Origin: CAWGET01 sp963821715
GTDB taxonomy: Bacteria > Bacteroidota > Ignavibacteria > Ignavibacteriales > Melioribacteraceae
Assembly: GCA_963821715.1 (NCBI GenBank)
Contig: CAWGET010000010.1
Span: forward strand, 62,001 to 126,000
Length of the DNA: 64,000 nt
Direction: 5' to 3'
Positions within the stretch are counted from its first letter, which is position 1, and the number at the start of each line of letters is the position of its first letter. The translations under genes were made by a program, and so were the position numbers. Positions 62,104 through 64,000 of this stretch are shown here, one piece after another. The notes under the pieces were generated by a model that worked only from the letters and a program-made list of their open reading frames with translations, was not told the origin of the DNA and searched no databases.

Positions 62104-62873
62104 TTTATTTTCAATCCAAAAAAGTTAATTGCATTTTCCGAAGTTATTTTTGCCGTTTCTTCAAAAGAGAGCGAATAAATTTCCGTTAATTTTTCCGCTA
62201 CGAGTTTAACATACATCGGCTCGTTTCTTTTACCTCGATGCGGAACCGGCGTCATAAAAGGCGAGTCCGTTTCAATCATCAATTTCTCTATCGGAATTGA
62301 GGAAACAACTTCTCGCAGAGAATCTTGTTTTTTAAATGTGATGTTGCCGGGGAACGAAATTAAATGTCCGAGCGAGAGCAGCTCTTTCGCATCTTCGGCG
62401 GTTCCCGCAAAACAATGGAACTGTGCATTCAAATTTTTGCCTCCGTAACTTCTTATTGTGTTCATCATATCTTCGTTCGATTCACGATTGTGAACAACTA
62501 TCGGTAATTTTTTTTCGATTGCAAAATCTATTTGATTTTTAAATGCAATGTTCTGAATATCCTTCGGAGAAAAATCGTAATAATAATCGAGGCCGATCTC
62601 GCCGACTCCGACAACTTTTTCCGATTGCGTTAATTCTTCCAAATCTTTCAACCACTCGTCTTTCCACTCCTTCGTATCGTGCGGATGAACTCCGACCGTT
62701 GCGTAAACATTTTCGAACCGCCCGGCAAGTTCAACAGCTTCGCGCGAAGTTTTTAGATCGGTTCCGGGGACAATAATAAATTCAACTCCGGCTTCGGCTG
62801 AACGCCTAATAACTTCCTGAAGATCATCGGCAAAGTTAGGATAAAACAAATGAGCATGTGTATCGATAAGCAT
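62100..62873 (-). CDS. tatD: TatD-family metal-dependent deoxyribonuclease
   Basis: The 257-residue TIM-barrel hydrolase has the metal ligands in IDTHAHL (His6, His8), GEIGLDYYYD (Glu), VVHNRES (His), FHCFAG (His) and ETDSPFM (Asp). These are the full TatD set. It acts on DNA ends and is implicated in repair and D-aminoacyl processes in the family. It is translationally coupled to prmA by a four-base overlap and starts 11 bases after the receptor gene end. Confidence 0.94.
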   Translation of the reverse strand: MLIDTHAHLFYPNFADDLQEVIRRSAEAGVEFIIVPGTDLKTSREAVELAGRFENVYATVGVHPHDTKEWKDEWLKDLEELTQSEKVVGVGEIGLDYYYDFSPKDIQNIAFKNQIDFAIEKKLPIVVHNRESNEDMMNTIRSYGGKNLNAQFHCFAGTAEDAKELLSLGHLISFPGNITFKKQDSLREVVSSIPIEKLMIETDSPFMTPVPHRGKRNEPMYVKLVAEKLTEIYSLSFEETAKITSENAINFFGLKIK

Positions 62874-62884
62874 AAATCCCTCGT

Positions 62885-64000
62885 CTAAAACAACATTTCC
62901 AAACTTAACGAAATATTTCTAATCGGCGAAAGATTACCGATCATTTCCACATAATTATAATTAAGCGCGTTGTTAAGATTACCGTAAATCTTTGCAGGAA
63001 GACCGAACTTAAAAAGATTTGTGCCCATTGTAAAGTCGAGCAAGAATACTTCAACGCGTTTATCACCGCCCGGCACAAAGCCAAGGCTTACTAACTCATC
63101 GTCAATCGCTTCAACCCTGCTCCAATAACGGAAGTTTACTCCGAACTCCATAAAATCATATTGTGTCTGGACGGAAGTATAAAGCAAATGCCGCGGTCTG
63201 TATTTCAGCGGCGTATTATTTTTAGTATCGCGCGCCCATAAATATGTATAGCCGAAGGAGAGTTCTGAATTCAGAAAATTAAGATTTAATTTATCGATTA
63301 TCTCAAATCCCTGTATTCTCGCGCGCGTTGTGTTGTCAAAAAATATTTGTCCGTCCGCCGGATCTATTCCCGGTTCGATGAAATCAAAATACTCGTTTTG
63401 AAATATGGCAAGATCGAGATTCATAAAATTTCCAAAGTTCTTATTCACTCCAAGTTCAAAGGAATAATTTTCTTCGGAAATTAATTCCGGATTCGGTTTC
63501 ACTCTTATTCCGCTTGTAACTGTTTCGGTAAAAGTTTCCGCGAGTGTAGGAGCGCGGAATCCCTTTGCAAATGAACTTCTCAAAATTGTGTTTTCCGTTA
63601 GTTTATAATTCAATCCTATCTTGGGAGAAAACGAGCCGAATGAATTGAGTGTATCGATCCGGCTGTAATCGTAGCGCGCGCCGACTGTGAGAAAAAGCGG
63701 AAAGTCAAAATGATAATCGAACTGCGAATAAACGCCAACAGTTGTTGATATGGGATTGCTGAAAATATTAGATTCAACCGTTCCGTAACTTAGCTCGATT
63801 CCGGAAATATTTTTTAATTTATCGGAATAATCGTATGAAGTTTGGATCTCATTTCTCGACAAATAAGTTGTAGATGTATTCGCACTTTCGGATCGGTCTT
63901 CCCAGTGAGTCCTGTATAAACTTGTGCGGAGTGAAACTGAAAATATTTTATTTAAACGATGATTGAGTTTTAGTCCCGAAACAAGACGGTTGGAAGGAAC
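62885..64000 (-). CDS. TonB-dependent outer membrane receptor, C-terminal part (5' end outside the window)
   Basis: The frame is open to the right edge, so about the last 371 residues are seen. They are consecutive beta strands of a TonB-dependent barrel: QFDYHFDFPLFLTVGARYDYSRI, FGSFSPKIGLNYKLTENTILRSSFAKGFRAPTLAETF (a highly conserved receptor segment), NPELISEENYSFELGVNK and the terminal strand NISLSLEMLF ending in Phe. This matches the BtuB/CirA/vitamin- or siderophore-receptor group. The ligand cannot be told without the plug domain. A TTG at 63862 is not a true start. Confidence 0.9.
   Translation of the reverse strand, partial: VPSNRLVSGLKLNHRLNKIFSVSLRTSLYRTHWEDRSESANTSTTYLSRNEIQTSYDYSDKLKNISGIELSYGTVESNIFSNPISTTVGVYSQFDYHFDFPLFLTVGARYDYSRIDTLNSFGSFSPKIGLNYKLTENTILRSSFAKGFRAPTLAETFTETVTSGIRVKPNPELISEENYSFELGVNKNFGNFMNLDLAIFQNEYFDFIEPGIDPADGQIFFDNTTRARIQGFEIIDKLNLNFLNSELSFGYTYLWARDTKNNTPLKYRPRHLLYTSVQTQYDFMEFGVNFRYWSRVEAIDDELVSLGFVPGGDKRVEVFLLDFTMGTNLFKFGLPAKIYGNLNNALNYNYVEMIGNLSPIRNISLSLEMLF

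Noticed and set aside
1..64000. CRISPR array, rRNA genes or riboswitches
   Set aside because: No regularly spaced direct repeats, no rRNA-like sequence and no recognisable riboswitch fold (for example a B12 box near the cobalamin protein) were seen.

Overview
The window looks like chromosomal DNA of a member of the Ignavibacteria or a relative in the Bacteroidota/Chlorobi group. The grounds are AT-rich coding sequence, start codons often lacking a Shine-Dalgarno sequence, AAAGGAGAATAAATG-type leaders at some genes, a type IX secretion C-terminal sorting domain (LQNYPNPFNPST motif), many lipoproteins with short lipobox signals, Rnf and menaquinone gene clusters, and an AraC/TPR one-component regulator. 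Genus and species cannot be fixed from the sequence alone.

Layout. 0-6.3 kb: the end of a galactokinase-like gene whose third kinase motif has been replaced, a TPR protein, aroE, and the convergent pair pckA-aspartate aminotransferase. 6.5-7.6 kb: a small zinc-ribbon protein and a stand-alone cobalamin-binding protein carrying the W-x9-EH signature of CarH-type light sensors. 7.7-14.2 kb (minus strand): one Rnf operon in the order rnfC-D-G-E-A-apbE-rnfB-rseC. 14.5-18.7 kb: ferredoxin, geranylgeranyl-reductase-like flavoprotein, PAS histidine kinase and NtrC-type regulator, tightly coupled. 18.8-31.2 kb: metabolic and housekeeping genes (GH15 enzyme, FMN reductase, PfkB kinase, CubicO-type serine hydrolase, NamZ muramidase, Ku, RsmI, Nfu), with a Phd-type antitoxin left beside an internally deleted ParE-type toxin.

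31.4-48.4 kb is accessory: more AT-rich, made of small orphan genes, lipoproteins, a GIY-YIG protein, a MazEF-like pair, decayed gene fragments, recurring ACAAGCGG junction sequences, a large secreted C10-type peptidase, and a DUF5131/TcmP pair in which tcmP carries three frameshifts. It ends at a tRNA-Asp gene. Just upstream of that tRNA lies a partial tRNA-Asp copy with a palindrome inserted in its D-arm. 48.6-59.2 kb (minus strand): pfkA, rnhC and the full menaquinone cluster menF-D-H-B-A-C-E, in which menD, menA, menC and menE are each split by one frameshift. 59.2-64 kb: YgjP-type metallopeptidase, MarR regulator, SGNH hydrolase, prmA, tatD and the 3' part of a TonB-dependent receptor.

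Together the intact genes suggest a heterotroph with glycolysis/gluconeogenesis (pfkA, pckA), ion-translocating ferredoxin:NAD+ oxidoreductase (Rnf, flavinylated by the operon's own ApbE), and quinone-based respiration. The GGR/ferredoxin pair may reduce polyprenyl chains, possibly of menaquinone. The main open question is whether the seven single-base frameshifts clustered at 46-57 kb are real decay or consensus errors.
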